From contig LVWS01000026.1 of the NCBI GenBank assembly GCA_002083365.1, forward strand, positions 1 through 64,000: a stretch of 64,000 nt of DNA. Reading direction: 5' to 3'. Position 1 is the stretch's first letter. Each line of letters starts with the position of its first letter. Shown piece by piece: positions 34,904 to 44,685 of this stretch. Made by a program: the position numbers and the translations under genes. This stretch comes from Nitrospira sp. SG-bin1. GTDB lineage: Bacteria > Nitrospirota > Nitrospiria > Nitrospirales > Nitrospiraceae. Under the pieces are notes generated by a model that saw nothing but the letters and a program-made list of their open reading frames with translations, had not been told where the DNA came from and did not search any database.

Positions 34904-35779
34904 TCATGTGGCGCGGATATTGAGTGAGCGACCGCTGGAGGTTTCCTCCGACGCCTGTTTCAGCAAGTCCAGAACCGCTCGATTCCAACCGGCAGGACCG
35001 ATGCCTGGTGCGCGAATCAAGTTGGGCAGATTGATATCAGGATCGTAGGAGCCGTCCGGTTTCTGTACCAGCACCGGATGATCAACCGTCAAGAGGAGCG
35101 GGAGATCGTTCAGACTGTCGCCGATGCCGATGGTTTCGACCTCGTCCGATGGGTCGGCCAGTCGCCGTTGCCGTTTGTAGCAGCGGAGCAGAATGTCGGC
35201 GGCCCGACCCTTGTCGTTGTTTCCCGTCAAGTGAAAGAAACGTCCGCCTCGAGTCCAATTCAAGCCACGTGTCACGACCTGGCGGCAGACTTCTTCGATC
35301 AACTTAGGGGGGCCGTTCACCAAGAACGGCTCATCGAATTCCCGCAGCATAGCCCGCAGCGCATCTTCCCGGGAGAGTCCTGTGGTGGCCATGACTTCGT
35401 CGACCGACAGATCGCCGAAGCCTCGAAGCGGTGTGCCCACCGCTTCTTCGATCTGCCGGAGTACATCACGCAGCAGCGCGTAAGGGGTCCCGAGTTCGAT
35501 GACTTGATAGCCGGAACGGCGCCGCGACCGTTCGAGGGGAAAGTCGAACGTATCGAAAGGCACGAACACCGCCGCGCCGTTCTCGACGATGAAGGGATTG
35601 TGGTGATCGAGACGCTCTCGCAGCGGTTCGATTTCCGCGCGGGTCTTTCCGGAGACGAGAATGATCGGAACGTTCTCCGAGCGGAGCGCGCTCAATGCCG
35701 GCCTCGCCTCGTCAAAGGAATAGGTGTCGTTGTCCAGGAGACAGCCATCAAGGTCTGAAAATAAGATATAGCGTGACAT
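34904..35779 (-). CDS. HAD phosphatase, mannosyl/glucosyl-3-phosphoglycerate phosphatase type
   Basis: 291 residues. MSRYILFSDLDGCLLDND gives HAD motif I with the nucleophile Asp. IILVSGKTRAEIEPLRERLD and IVENGAAVFVP are the MPGP-type cap and motif II region, and ETIGIGDSLNDLPLL is motif IV. Family members remove the phosphate from mannosyl- or glucosyl-3-phosphoglycerate to give the free compatible solute. The ATG at 35779 is chosen because the frame upstream overlaps the preceding gene. Last gene of a four-gene operon with two glycosyltransferases. Confidence 0.85.
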   Translation of the reverse strand: MSRYILFSDLDGCLLDNDTYSFDEARPALSALRSENVPIILVSGKTRAEIEPLRERLDHHNPFIVENGAAVFVPFDTFDFPLERSRRRSGYQVIELGTPYALLRDVLRQIEEAVGTPLRGFGDLSVDEVMATTGLSREDALRAMLREFDEPFLVNGPPKLIEEVCRQVVTRGLNWTRGGRFFHLTGNNDKGRAADILLRCYKRQRRLADPSDEVETIGIGDSLNDLPLLLTVDHPVLVQKPDGSYDPDINLPNLIRAPGIGPAGWNRAVLDLLKQASEETSSGRSLNIRAT

Positions 35780-35783
35780 GGTT

Positions 35784-36491
35784 TTAGAGATGTCGTAAGT
35801 CCTCGTTGATGTGCGACCGGGAATGTCCGGCCAGACGTCGCTCCAGAAAATCCTTAGCCAGATCCTTACCGCCCAGCCCCAGCGCCAGCGCGGCGGCAAG
35901 AACAAGTCCTCCCCAGGTAATGCCGAATCCGACGACGACGATGTGCTGGGCGATTCCCAACTGCTCGAGCGCCATGGCAACCGTGAGGAGCTGAATGCCC
36001 CAACGTGTCCCGGCTGCGATCCAGCGGGCCGGCGGCAACCCGGCGTTCACGGCCGCGATGAGGACCGCCTGAGATACAAAATTCGAGATGAGATAGCCGA
36101 TGATCCCGATCACGGCCGCTGTGACCAAGTGCGGGATGTAGGACAACAGTGAGTGAGCCGCTTCATTGATCGGGGCGACGTCGAGCGCGCCCAGCGATGC
36201 CGTGGTGGCAAAGATGACGATCAACCAGTAGGTAATCCTGCCGATGATATAGGAGGGGTCGGATTTGATGCCACCCCTCAGCAGGGCCGACGCGATCCCG
36301 ATCCGATCACAGAGCCGATCCAGACCGATGACGCGAAGCAGGCGTTCCATCAAATGTCCCATGCCCCAGGCGACGCCCAGGCCGACCAACAAAAGAATCA
36401 TCATGGCCAGGATATTAGGAAGAATGGCGAAGACGCGTTCACCGAGAGCAGCGACGGGTCCAAGTAACGTGTGTTCCCAGGTTGAAGTCAT
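35784..36491 (-). CDS. Membrane protein with conserved TM helices (MscS-related, no beta domain)
   Basis: 235 residues with about five hydrophobic helices, including the ILPNILAMMILLLVGLGVAW and VVVGFGITWGGLVLAAALAL segments followed by GGKDLAKDFLERR. These are the conserved helices found in MscS-type channels and CmpX-like proteins, but the usual C-terminal beta domain is absent. It lies inside the glucosylglycerate-type operon: its start overlaps the stop of the GT2 gene and it ends 4 bases before the phosphatase. A role in release or sensing of the solute is plausible but unproven. Confidence 0.75.
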   Translation of the reverse strand: MTSTWEHTLLGPVAALGERVFAILPNILAMMILLLVGLGVAWGMGHLMERLLRVIGLDRLCDRIGIASALLRGGIKSDPSYIIGRITYWLIVIFATTASLGALDVAPINEAAHSLLSYIPHLVTAAVIGIIGYLISNFVSQAVLIAAVNAGLPPARWIAAGTRWGIQLLTVAMALEQLGIAQHIVVVGFGITWGGLVLAAALALGLGGKDLAKDFLERRLAGHSRSHINEDLRHL

Positions 36492-37813
36492 GGCTGGCTC
36501 CTTTCAGGCCTCGCGGGGGTGGCGGTGATGACGTCCCGCGCATCATGAGACTGAGGCCAACGAGTCACAAGATAGTCCTTCTGTTTCTCGAAAGTTCGGC
36601 ACAGCGTTTCGATGAGATGTTCCGCTTCCGCGGTCGTCAATCCCTGACTGTCCAGCACGAATGACGCAGTCTTCCCCAAGTAGAGAGGGGTCAGCGCTTT
36701 CAGGAGATGTTCTTGCGGGAGCACGCTCCGATGATGAGCCAGGGCGGCGTCATAAATGATTTGGGCCCACAACGAATCGGGAATGCGGAAATCGCGGATG
36801 GGGCTGTCCCGAAGGCGGGACAGCTGATCCAGTGCGTCTTCAGAGAGAATGCGCGCCCAAATATCGTGGAGGTCCGTCAGTCCGAGATGAAACAGGTCCA
36901 CCATCCGTTCGACGTTCACATTTACCGGCTCCACGCCCACTTCATACTGAAAGCCGAAGAGCGGCACTTTCCGCGAGTCAGTGATGGAGAGCCAAGTGGG
37001 GGCATGGGCTTCCATCAAGGCGAACAAGGCGCCCACAACCTGTCTCAGCATGGAGGACAGGTCGGCGGCAGGGTCCTTGGGATCGTGAATCTTGGCCCCG
37101 AGAAAACTCTGACAGACCCTGGCTCCGCTCGTAATGGCTTCGGTCGTCATCCAAATGTCGATTCCGAAGCGCGCGACATCCGACTCCCAGACGTGCTTTT
37201 CGAGATAGTGCTGGGCCAGGTCTCCGGTGAATCCGAAATCGCCGCCGATCGGCTGACGGACCTCCTGACCATAGAGGGCTCGGGTGAGGGGATAGGCGAT
37301 ACTGTTGGTGATGGTTCCGTCGTACTTATGGCGCCGATAGAACGGAGCCACATAATCGTAGCCTTCCTTGATGATCGGATGAAGAAGCAATTCCATCCAC
37401 TCGGGCGTGATACTGCGGACGTCCGAATCGACGACGGCACAGGCTTTGACCTTGAGCCGACGAGCGATCTCGAAAATCGTGCGAAATGCACTGCCCTTGC
37501 CCGGAATGCCATGGTAAGGTGTGATAATGCGGTGCAATGTGCTCTGCCGATCGCTGATAAACAGCGGTTCGAGATCGACCATCGTATGGGCGACGATGGC
37601 CGGGGTGTTGTCGGAGGACCCCCCGTCGGCATTCACCAGGACGGCTCGCTGACCGTGAAAGTACTTTGCCAGGCCGGCACCGACGGCACGGACGACATGC
37701 CCGATGGTCCCGGCATTATTGAAGCTGGGGATGCCCACCAGAATGTCGGCGCTGCGGACCGCTCCGAGCAGCTCTTCGGTTTCAGGTGTGAGCGGGATCA
37801 GGCCGGTGTTCAT
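36488..37813 (-). CDS. Glycosyltransferase, GT2-like
   Basis: 441 residues. The nucleotide-sugar fold begins with ADILVGIPSFNNAGTIGHVV, followed by LVNADGGSSDNTPAI and the metal-binding DSDVRSI (DxD). The C-terminal 150 residues are helical. The ATG at 37813 overlaps the stop of the GT81-like gene. With that neighbour and the phosphatase it should act on a glucosyl-phosphoglycerate-type molecule, perhaps adding a second sugar (as in mannosylglucosylglycerate synthesis) or making a longer glycoside. The exact donor is unknown. Confidence 0.78.
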   Translation of the reverse strand: MNTGLIPLTPETEELLGAVRSADILVGIPSFNNAGTIGHVVRAVGAGLAKYFHGQRAVLVNADGGSSDNTPAIVAHTMVDLEPLFISDRQSTLHRIITPYHGIPGKGSAFRTIFEIARRLKVKACAVVDSDVRSITPEWMELLLHPIIKEGYDYVAPFYRRHKYDGTITNSIAYPLTRALYGQEVRQPIGGDFGFTGDLAQHYLEKHVWESDVARFGIDIWMTTEAITSGARVCQSFLGAKIHDPKDPAADLSSMLRQVVGALFALMEAHAPTWLSITDSRKVPLFGFQYEVGVEPVNVNVERMVDLFHLGLTDLHDIWARILSEDALDQLSRLRDSPIRDFRIPDSLWAQIIYDAALAHHRSVLPQEHLLKALTPLYLGKTASFVLDSQGLTTAEAEHLIETLCRTFEKQKDYLVTRWPQSHDARDVITATPARPERSQP

Positions 37814-39054
37814 GAGACAGGTTGCCTCGTTTCCGCCGCGGGGTCCCAAGCATGGTCTTGCTCGACGGCATCCATCAGCCGATGAAAGATGTCGGGTACG
37901 GCATGGGTGACGCGGCTCCAATTCGAAATCATGGGGACGCCCAACGGGTCCTCGAGAAAACTGTCGGTGGCCAATGTCATGCCACGCAGAAACACTTCGA
38001 CGGCCCGCCGCTCTTCATGGCGGTCGAAGCGCAAACTGTTGATCGCCGCATCATTTTCATACCGACTGATGGCTTCTTGGGCGGCCTGCAGGTATGTGGC
38101 CCGCAACGTCTTGAGCGTGCTTTCCGAGAGGACCAGCCCCTCGCTCGCTAGGTTGCGGAACAGCGATTTTGTGATGTCCACACACATTTTCAACAATCCT
38201 GCATCCGGATTGTGTGTCGACAAGGTTTGATGCTTGTGCTCATAGGCATCGGCGATATCCGCTTGACAGATCCGCCGGAGCGCGCAGTTACGGTACACCT
38301 CGGCCAGCATGCCGACTTCCAACCCCCAATCCCCGGGAATGCGGTTGATCCAAGCCAGATCCCGCACCATCGCGAATTCACCGGCAAGAGGGTATCGAAA
38401 ACTGTCCAGAAACGAGAGAAGGGAATGCGGTCCGACCAGCAGCTGCAGGCTGCGAATCAGCGGCGTAATGAAGAGACGCGTCACACGCCCATGCATCCGG
38501 TCCGTCACGCGGCTGTAGTATCCTTTACAGAATTCGTACGCGAGGTTCGGATTCGCGACGGGGTAACAGAGGCGAGCCAGGTATTGGCGGTCGTAACTCA
38601 CAATGTCGCAATCGTGCAGGGCGATCACCTGACTCTGGCCGCGGGCTAAGACATAGCCATAGGCCGTCCAACATCCACGTCCCTTGCCTTGATGTCCGAT
38701 GTCGATTTCATGCGAGACCAACACATTCAAGATGGCTTGGATCCGAGCGCCGTCGTTCCAGATGACGCGAACTCTTTGAGGGAGCTGGGAAAAGAACTGT
38801 TTGGCCAACCTGAATTCCAATGCTGACGCTTGATCCAGTGAGACGACGATTTCGTTGATGTAGCGAACGTCACTCAAGATTCCGACGATGCGTTTGAGCG
38901 CAGGCCGCTCCAGTTCCGCATAGAGCGATGGGAGAACCAGTGCGATGGGAGTCGTCTTCGCGTACCGTTCGAGTTCCTGCTCGAGCTGCTCGGTATTGGA
39001 TTGGCCGAGACGGTGTAGAACGGTCACGACCCCATTTTGATAAAAATCCGACAC
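37810..39054 (-). CDS. Glucosyl-3-phosphoglycerate synthase-like glycosyltransferase (GT81)
   Basis: 414 residues. The segments ALVLPSLYAELERPALKRIV, GHQGKGRGCWTAYGY and the metal-binding ALHDCDIVSYDRQ, with FCKGYYSRVTDRMHGRVTR, are typical of the GT81 retaining enzymes. These join UDP- or GDP-glucose to 3-phosphoglycerate. The product, once dephosphorylated by the HAD enzyme at the end of the operon, would be glucosylglycerate, a compatible solute in salt or nitrogen stress. First gene of the four-gene operon. Confidence 0.82.
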   Translation of the reverse strand: MSDFYQNGVVTVLHRLGQSNTEQLEQELERYAKTTPIALVLPSLYAELERPALKRIVGILSDVRYINEIVVSLDQASALEFRLAKQFFSQLPQRVRVIWNDGARIQAILNVLVSHEIDIGHQGKGRGCWTAYGYVLARGQSQVIALHDCDIVSYDRQYLARLCYPVANPNLAYEFCKGYYSRVTDRMHGRVTRLFITPLIRSLQLLVGPHSLLSFLDSFRYPLAGEFAMVRDLAWINRIPGDWGLEVGMLAEVYRNCALRRICQADIADAYEHKHQTLSTHNPDAGLLKMCVDITKSLFRNLASEGLVLSESTLKTLRATYLQAAQEAISRYENDAAINSLRFDRHEERRAVEVFLRGMTLATDSFLEDPLGVPMISNWSRVTHAVPDIFHRLMDAVEQDHAWDPAAETRQPVS

Positions 39055-39289
39055 AGTGACCTCTGGATCGCTGATTATTGCTGAAAGCCGGTCCCGCGTA
39101 AAGTCAGATAGATGAGAAGAGTCGGATTATTTCCCGGCCATGCCAAAGAGGGAGAGTGCAGGGAGTATACCATCGCTGACCATTGGCGGAAACCCTAGAG
39201 TCTCATCGCTTCCTGCCGATTTATCCGGTAGTCAGAGAGAGTCTGCTAGGGAGATGTAGGGAAAAACAGGCAGGGGTGGAGGGATTCCC

Positions 39290-40951
39290 CTATGGTTTGT
39301 CCGTGGAAAGCTTCTTGCCCAAGCGCCTTGCCAATCGGACCATTCCCGGAGATCGATCGCTTGGGCTCAACAGGACATTGAGGAGGTGAAGCTGGCTTTG
39401 ATCGGCGAAGGCGATGGCCAGGTTCTGTTCGAACTCCCGTTGTGTGCTGACCCGCGAACCCCGTCCCCCTCCTATCAGATCGCACACTTTGTCATATTGC
39501 CATTCATGGACATCGTTGAAGGGGCCCTCCAAGATTTCTCGTTCCGTCGAATAGCCTCGGTTATTGAGAAGAATCACAATCGGGGACTGACCGTAACGGA
39601 CGCAGCTCGCCAATTCGGTTCCCGTCATTTGGAAGGCGCCGTCTCCCACCAGGACGATCGGCCGCAGGCTGGGATCGGCGAATGAGGCGCCTAACGCCGC
39701 TGGGACGGCGAATCCCATGGATGTGTAATAGGCGGGCGAGAGGAACTCGAATCGATGACGCACATGCAGGTCCGCTGCGGCGAAGAGGGATTCACCCACG
39801 TCCGCAATCACGACTGTCTTCTCGGTCAGCACCGTATCGAGATGGCGGAACAGCCCTTCGAGGGTCACCGGTGCATTCAAGTCCGGCGTCGATGGCACCG
39901 TCACTGCTCGGCTTGGGAGTGCGCGCTGGGAATGCGAAAAGGAGGGGAGCGGGGACCGCACCAGGCCTTGGACGAAATCCTGGAACTTGATCGACTCATA
40001 CCGATGGTGTTTGATGGCAACCCGGTCGGCTGTGGCATGGATGGTGCGACCTTCGGACAGTAACGGTGATGTGGCATCCAGATCTTCCACGTCCGACAGA
40101 ATGGACCCCAGGATCAACAGGCAGTCGGAATCGTTGATGAACTGCTGTACTTGCTCGCGTCCGATCAGCCCCCCATAGACGCCGACATAGAGCGGATGGT
40201 CCTCTCGAATGATCGATTTCCCGAGCAATGTCGATGCGATAGGAATGTTGAGCCGCTCGACCAAGCGAGCCAGATCGTCTTGCAGCCCGAACCGCCCGAC
40301 TTCCGCTCCAACCAGCATGGCCGGTCGTTTGGCCGACGCGAGCATGATCCGCACTTCACTGAGTGCCTCTTCCAACGCGGCCGGGTCACTCGGCTGGTCT
40401 TCGATGCAAAACGGCCGCATGCCGCCTGTCAGCGGACAGTGGACCATGTCTCTGGGGATTTCGATATAGATGGGGCGGCGGTAGCGCAGCAGGGCGGCAA
40501 AGGCACGATCCATCTCACGCTCGGCGGTCAACGGATCATCCAGCGTGACTGCGGCAACGGTCATTCGTTCGAAGACTTCTCGTTGCGTCCCGAAGTCTCG
40601 AACCATGTGATGCAAATAGGGCGTGCGAGTGCGTTCCGAGAGACCTGGCGAGCCAGTCAAGAGAACCACCGGCGACCGCTCGGCATAGGCGCAGGCAATG
40701 GCATTGACGGTGTTGAGCCCGCCGACACAATACGTCACGCATACGGCTCCGATGCCGTTGATACGCGCATAGGCGTCTGCCGCAAACCCGGCGCAATCTT
40801 CCCTGGTCGTCCCGATATGCCTGATCGGCGAGGTTTCGATCAGCTGATAGAGAGAGAGGACGTAGTCTCCCGGAATACCAAAAATATGACGGACACCCAG
40901 CCGATGCAGGCGGCTCAAGACGGATGACCCGATCGTTGCGTTGTCACTCAT
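39290..40951 (-). CDS. ThDP-dependent decarboxylase (pyruvate/indolepyruvate decarboxylase type)
   Basis: 553 residues. The N-terminal domain opens at SVLSRLHRLGVRHIFGIPGD with the catalytic glutamate in TTREDCAGFAADAYAR. YLHHMVRD has the paired histidines of non-oxidative 2-keto acid decarboxylases. The C-terminal GDGAFQMTGTELAS...LLNNRGY holds the ThDP-Mg site. It would turn pyruvate, phenylpyruvate or indolepyruvate into the aldehyde; substrate not decided by sequence. The ATG at 40951 is chosen at the family start. It is 235 bases upstream of the solute operon and divergent from the methyltransferase. Confidence 0.85.
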   Translation of the reverse strand: MSDNATIGSSVLSRLHRLGVRHIFGIPGDYVLSLYQLIETSPIRHIGTTREDCAGFAADAYARINGIGAVCVTYCVGGLNTVNAIACAYAERSPVVLLTGSPGLSERTRTPYLHHMVRDFGTQREVFERMTVAAVTLDDPLTAEREMDRAFAALLRYRRPIYIEIPRDMVHCPLTGGMRPFCIEDQPSDPAALEEALSEVRIMLASAKRPAMLVGAEVGRFGLQDDLARLVERLNIPIASTLLGKSIIREDHPLYVGVYGGLIGREQVQQFINDSDCLLILGSILSDVEDLDATSPLLSEGRTIHATADRVAIKHHRYESIKFQDFVQGLVRSPLPSFSHSQRALPSRAVTVPSTPDLNAPVTLEGLFRHLDTVLTEKTVVIADVGESLFAAADLHVRHRFEFLSPAYYTSMGFAVPAALGASFADPSLRPIVLVGDGAFQMTGTELASCVRYGQSPIVILLNNRGYSTEREILEGPFNDVHEWQYDKVCDLIGGGRGSRVSTQREFEQNLAIAFADQSQLHLLNVLLSPSDRSPGMVRLARRLGKKLSTDKP

Positions 40952-41109
40952 GTAGGGCGTTCGATCGTGATGGAATGTGCTGACTTCAGGAAAACATACT
41001 GAGGGCGGTTCGTCAAGCAATGACCGCACGATGAGCGAGGGTTGCCTCTATGCCGGATGCGCGACCTTTCGCTCGCACTGTCCGTCAAAACCTGTCAGGA
41101 TGGGCAACC

Positions 41110-42285
41110 ATGATTCCAAACGCACAGGTTCGCCTCAATTTACTCCGCGCCCCTGAGGGGCACCATCTCTGGCTCTATGCCGGCCATCTGGGATCGGCGG
41201 CCGGCGAACCGGTTGCCGGCGACGTAGTCGACGTCCTCACCGCAGATGGTCGTTTCTATGGTCGTGGTCTCTACAGTCCTGCCTCGAAAATCAGAGTTCG
41301 TCTGCTGACATTCCGAGACGAGCTGATCGATGAGACCTTCTGGCAGGGGAGAATTCAGGAAGCGATCCGCTTGCGCCGACGAGTGGCCACCCAATCGAAT
41401 GCCTATCGCATGATTTATGGAGAAGGGGATCGGCTGCCCGGGTTGATCGTCGATCTCTATGATCAGTTGCTCGTCATGCAGACCCTCTCGGTTGGCATGG
41501 ATCGCCGGAAAGAGCTGTTGGCTGATCTCCTGATGAAGGAGTTAAACGTTGTCGGCATCTATCTCCGAAACGATGCCAAGAGCCGGCAACTGGAGGGTTT
41601 GCCGCTCGAGCGAGGGTTTCTCCGTGGCAGCGGCTCAACGCAGGTTGAGATTCAAGAAGGACCTGCGAGATTTGTCGTGGATGTCGAGAGAGGGCAAAAA
41701 ACCGGCTGGTTTTGTGATCAAAGAGAGAATCGGCTGGCTGCGGCCAAGTTTGCAGCAGGAGCCGAGGTGTTGGAAGTGTTCTGCCATACCGGCGCTTTCG
41801 GTATTCATGCGGCTCTGGCCGGGGCGCGGTCCGTGGAAAGTCTCGACGTCAGTCACGATACATTAGAGACGGCTCGCCGACATGCGGCGATGAATAAGGT
41901 GGAAAACCGCTGCACGTATCGCCAAGCCGATGCGTTCGAGGAAATGCGGCACCTCGTGAAGAGCGGGCGACGTTATGATCTCGTGATCCTCGATCCACCG
42001 GCCTTTGCACGGACCAAACAAGTCTTGCCTGGTGCGTTGACTGGATACAAAGACATTAATCTGTTGGGGTTGAAACTGCTGAAGCCGGAAGGGTTTTTGG
42101 TGACATGTAGTTGCTCGCATCCGGTCTCAGAGACGGATCTTTGGAACAGCATCCGGCTCGCGGCGCGCGATGCGAAGCGAGACATCCGACTGATCGAACA
42201 ACGGGGCCAGAGCGCCGACCATCCCATCCTCGCCAGCATGCCGGAGACGCGCTATCTGAAATGTTTCATCGTGCAGGTGTTGTAG
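41110..42285 (+). CDS. Class I rRNA methyltransferase, RlmI-like (PUA + SAM domain)
   Basis: 391 residues from the ATG at 41110 (an upstream ATG at 41050 adds 20 unconserved residues). An N-terminal PUA-type domain is followed by a Rossmann SAM domain with FCDQRENRLAAAKF, EVLEVFCHTGAFGIHAALAG (SAM motif I) and LVILDPPAFARTK (catalytic DPP). CSCSHPVSETDLW follows near the end. This layout fits the RlmI/RlmK group that makes 5-methylcytosine in 23S rRNA. Its last 75 codons are duplicated in decayed form at 48101-48317. Confidence 0.88.
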   Translation: MIPNAQVRLNLLRAPEGHHLWLYAGHLGSAAGEPVAGDVVDVLTADGRFYGRGLYSPASKIRVRLLTFRDELIDETFWQGRIQEAIRLRRRVATQSNAYRMIYGEGDRLPGLIVDLYDQLLVMQTLSVGMDRRKELLADLLMKELNVVGIYLRNDAKSRQLEGLPLERGFLRGSGSTQVEIQEGPARFVVDVERGQKTGWFCDQRENRLAAAKFAAGAEVLEVFCHTGAFGIHAALAGARSVESLDVSHDTLETARRHAAMNKVENRCTYRQADAFEEMRHLVKSGRRYDLVILDPPAFARTKQVLPGALTGYKDINLLGLKLLKPEGFLVTCSCSHPVSETDLWNSIRLAARDAKRDIRLIEQRGQSADHPILASMPETRYLKCFIVQVL

Positions 42286-42541
42286 AAGGCTTCAAGTAAG
42301 TTTATCCGGATTTCGAGCACCGGCTCATTTCGATGCTTGCTTAGACGAACGTCCTAATCAGCACGCTGCACATGATTCTGAAGCGCTCCTGGTAATTCGA
42401 GGAAGTCTTTCTAGTGGTTTCCCTAGTAGTCGGGTGTCTCGTTAATGAAGTACGAACAACATGGTGAATTCCCAGCAGGACTGAGTCGGCGCAGGACGAA
42501 GTGGGCCCATATGACGAAGAACGAGATTTGGCGAAGCGGCA

Positions 42542-43375
42542 GTGATTATTGAGAGGAGACAGCAGGCAAGCGTAGATGAAAGCTCACTCGATTCTTCGAG
42601 TGAGCAATGTGTCAAGATACTTTGGACAGGAGGGTGGGACTCCACGTTCAGAGTCTTGTACGTGACTTTAGTGGAGGGCAAGAGGATAGAGCCGCACTAC
42701 GTCATCCATACGGACAGACCATCCAGCCTACGAGAACTGCAAGCGATATCCGAAATAAAGGACTTGCTCAGGATATCCGACAAGAAAGCTTTTGAAAGAA
42801 TCTCCAGCTTACACATTACGACGGCCAATGAAATACCGGAAGACGAAGAAATAACCAGTTCTTGGAAACGATTAAAGCAGAGAGCCCATCTGGGGTCCCA
42901 ATATGACTGGTTAGCACGCTATGCAAAATCTAAACACTTGACCGACTTAGAGCTCAGTGTGCACATCGATGACAAAGCCTATTCGTTCTTAAAAGGAAAT
43001 GTGGAGCAAACTCCGCTCGGGAGCTACAGACTGAAGGAACACGTAACCGGCGATGAAAACATATTCACCCGATTTGCATTTCCAATCCTTGAATACTCAA
43101 AGACTGAAATGAGAGACATCGCGAGACAGTGCGGGTTTCTTGAAATCCTGGAGAAATCTTGGTTCTGTCACGAGCCCAGACACGGGGTGCCCTGCGGCAT
43201 GTGCAAACCTTGTATCTACACAATTGAAGAGGGCATGAGTTATAGGTTTCCAAGAGAATCATTGTTCCGATTTCACGCACGCCGCTACGGCAAAGCGATC
43301 AGAGACGCCATCCGGACTCCGTTTCGGTCCGCGAGGAAGTCGCTTTCAAAGGTAAAGGCCCTACGGCCAACCTAG
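42542..43375 (+). CDS. QueC-like PP-loop ATP pyrophosphatase, paralogue 1
   Basis: 277 residues starting at GTG 42542. The PP-loop motif WTGGWDST at 28-35 binds the ATP pyrophosphate. Near the C-terminus Cys 209, 218, 221 and 224 (C-x8-C-x2-C-x2-C) repeat the zinc-site spacing of QueC, the 7-cyano-7-deazaguanine synthase. The opening WTGG instead of SGG and the lack of queD/queE beside it argue against true preQ0 synthesis. It shares its layout with two further copies in this island, but its last 45 residues are basic and different. It is AT-rich compared with core genes. Confidence 0.75.
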   Translation: MIIERRQQASVDESSLDSSSEQCVKILWTGGWDSTFRVLYVTLVEGKRIEPHYVIHTDRPSSLRELQAISEIKDLLRISDKKAFERISSLHITTANEIPEDEEITSSWKRLKQRAHLGSQYDWLARYAKSKHLTDLELSVHIDDKAYSFLKGNVEQTPLGSYRLKEHVTGDENIFTRFAFPILEYSKTEMRDIARQCGFLEILEKSWFCHEPRHGVPCGMCKPCIYTIEEGMSYRFPRESLFRFHARRYGKAIRDAIRTPFRSARKSLSKVKALRPT

Positions 43376-43684
43376 AGTTTGTACGCCACGGTTTAAAGAG
43401 CCGGCGCCGAGTGAGACATCGACTTGGAGCAAGAGACCAAGTGCCGATCATCCCAATTTTGCCAGCATGCGGAGGCAGGGTATCAGAATGCTCCAATGTT
43501 CAGTATTGTAACTGTATAGGAACGCCTAATTATTAGGACCAGCTTCTGGCGTTATTCTAGATAGGTCCGAGATTGTTTTATAAAGCGAGAGAGTAAACCT
43601 GTAAACGGGTAATGGGGACATGCCATGCCGAGGCAGATATCGCGTGATGAGTCTGCCGGGACTTCTGGGAGTTGTTCGTTTTAG
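43376..43684. other. Intergenic stretch between paralogues 1 and 2
   Basis: 309 bases with no supported gene. A short palindromic AT-rich region near 43540-43580 was seen but no clear promoter or terminator. Probably holds the expression signals of paralogue 2. Confidence 0.35.
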
Positions 43685-44518
43685 ATGACCGCTCAAGATA
43701 TGGAACACGCCAGTAACGGGTACGCCAAAATCCTGTGGACGGGAGGATGGGACTCGACCTTCAGAATCCTGTACGCAACAGTGGTTGACGGCAAGAGAGT
43801 CGAGCCGCACTACATCGTCGATACCGGTCGCCCATCAAGCCTGCAAGAGCTCCGAGCGATATCTGACATAAGGCGTGCGCTTAGGACATCCTATCCTGAG
43901 GCGTACGAACGGCTTTCTCCCCTGCAAATAACGCTGAGAAACGAGATACCCGAAGATAGGGACATCACGGATGCCTGGAAGCGACTCAGACAGACAATGG
44001 AATTGGCGAGGCAATATGACTGGTTGGCACGCTACGCCAAATCCAGAAACTTAACCGCCTTGGAACTCGGCGTTGAGACGGATGGCAGAGATGACGGGGT
44101 ACATTCATTCCTAAGAGAGAACGTTGACCGGACTCCCTCCGGGACCTATCGGTTAAAGCGCGAGGCCGCGACCGGGGGCGAGCTGTTCGCGCGATTTGAG
44201 TTCCCTATCCTGGACCACACTAAAGTAAAAATGAGAGAGATTGCGAGGCAACGAGGGTTTCTGGAGATCCTGGAACAGTCCTGGTTCTGCCATGAACCGA
44301 TCAACGGTCGGCCTTGTGGGATGTGTAATCCTTGCGTCAGCGTCGTTAACCAAGGCATGGGATATCGACTGACGAAAAAAGCCTTGTTCTGTTGTTATGT
44401 GGTTCAATTTGTGCGGAAGTCGCCGCTTTCCAAACTCAACCTGCCCCGACAACTCTACCATTGGGTACGCCATAGCTCGCATTCAACGAAGTCACCACCA
44501 GTAAAGGCAGGGGTGTGA
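43685..44518 (+). CDS. QueC-like PP-loop ATP pyrophosphatase, paralogue 2
   Basis: 277 residues, ATG start. PP-loop WTGGWDST at 18-25 and zinc-type cysteines C202, C211, C214, C217 in CHEPINGRPCGMCNPC, the spacing of QueC. The C-terminal 60 residues (TKKALFCCYVVQFVRKSPLS onward) are almost the same as in paralogue 3 but unlike paralogue 1. Enzymes of this fold activate a carboxylate or carbonyl by adenylation for attack by an amine or ammonia. The substrate here is unknown. Confidence 0.75.
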   Translation: MTAQDMEHASNGYAKILWTGGWDSTFRILYATVVDGKRVEPHYIVDTGRPSSLQELRAISDIRRALRTSYPEAYERLSPLQITLRNEIPEDRDITDAWKRLRQTMELARQYDWLARYAKSRNLTALELGVETDGRDDGVHSFLRENVDRTPSGTYRLKREAATGGELFARFEFPILDHTKVKMREIARQRGFLEILEQSWFCHEPINGRPCGMCNPCVSVVNQGMGYRLTKKALFCCYVVQFVRKSPLSKLNLPRQLYHWVRHSSHSTKSPPVKAGV

Positions 44519-44544
44519 ACCAAAGTCCCGTGGCTTCCGGTGGA

Positions 44545-44685
44545 CTGCGGCGTGAAACTGCACAAATCGGCCCACGCGATTTTCGAACCCACATCGTGTG
44601 GGTGACCAGATATCGCTGCAAGATCCTTGTCGAGGGTGACCTTCCCCCGTTGCGACAGAGCTCTGGGATTCCGATCCCCGCCTGA
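44545..44685 (+). pseudogene. IS200/IS605-family TnpA remnant
   Basis: Two short frames, HKSAHAIF and THIVWVTRYRCKILVEGDL, together match the N-terminal end of IS200-type Y1 transposases (pattern HKSxHAxxxLxxHIVWVTKYRxKVL). They are out of frame with each other and the catalytic HUH and tyrosine parts are gone. This relic lies 30 bases after paralogue 2 and marks past insertion of mobile DNA in the island. Confidence 0.6.
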
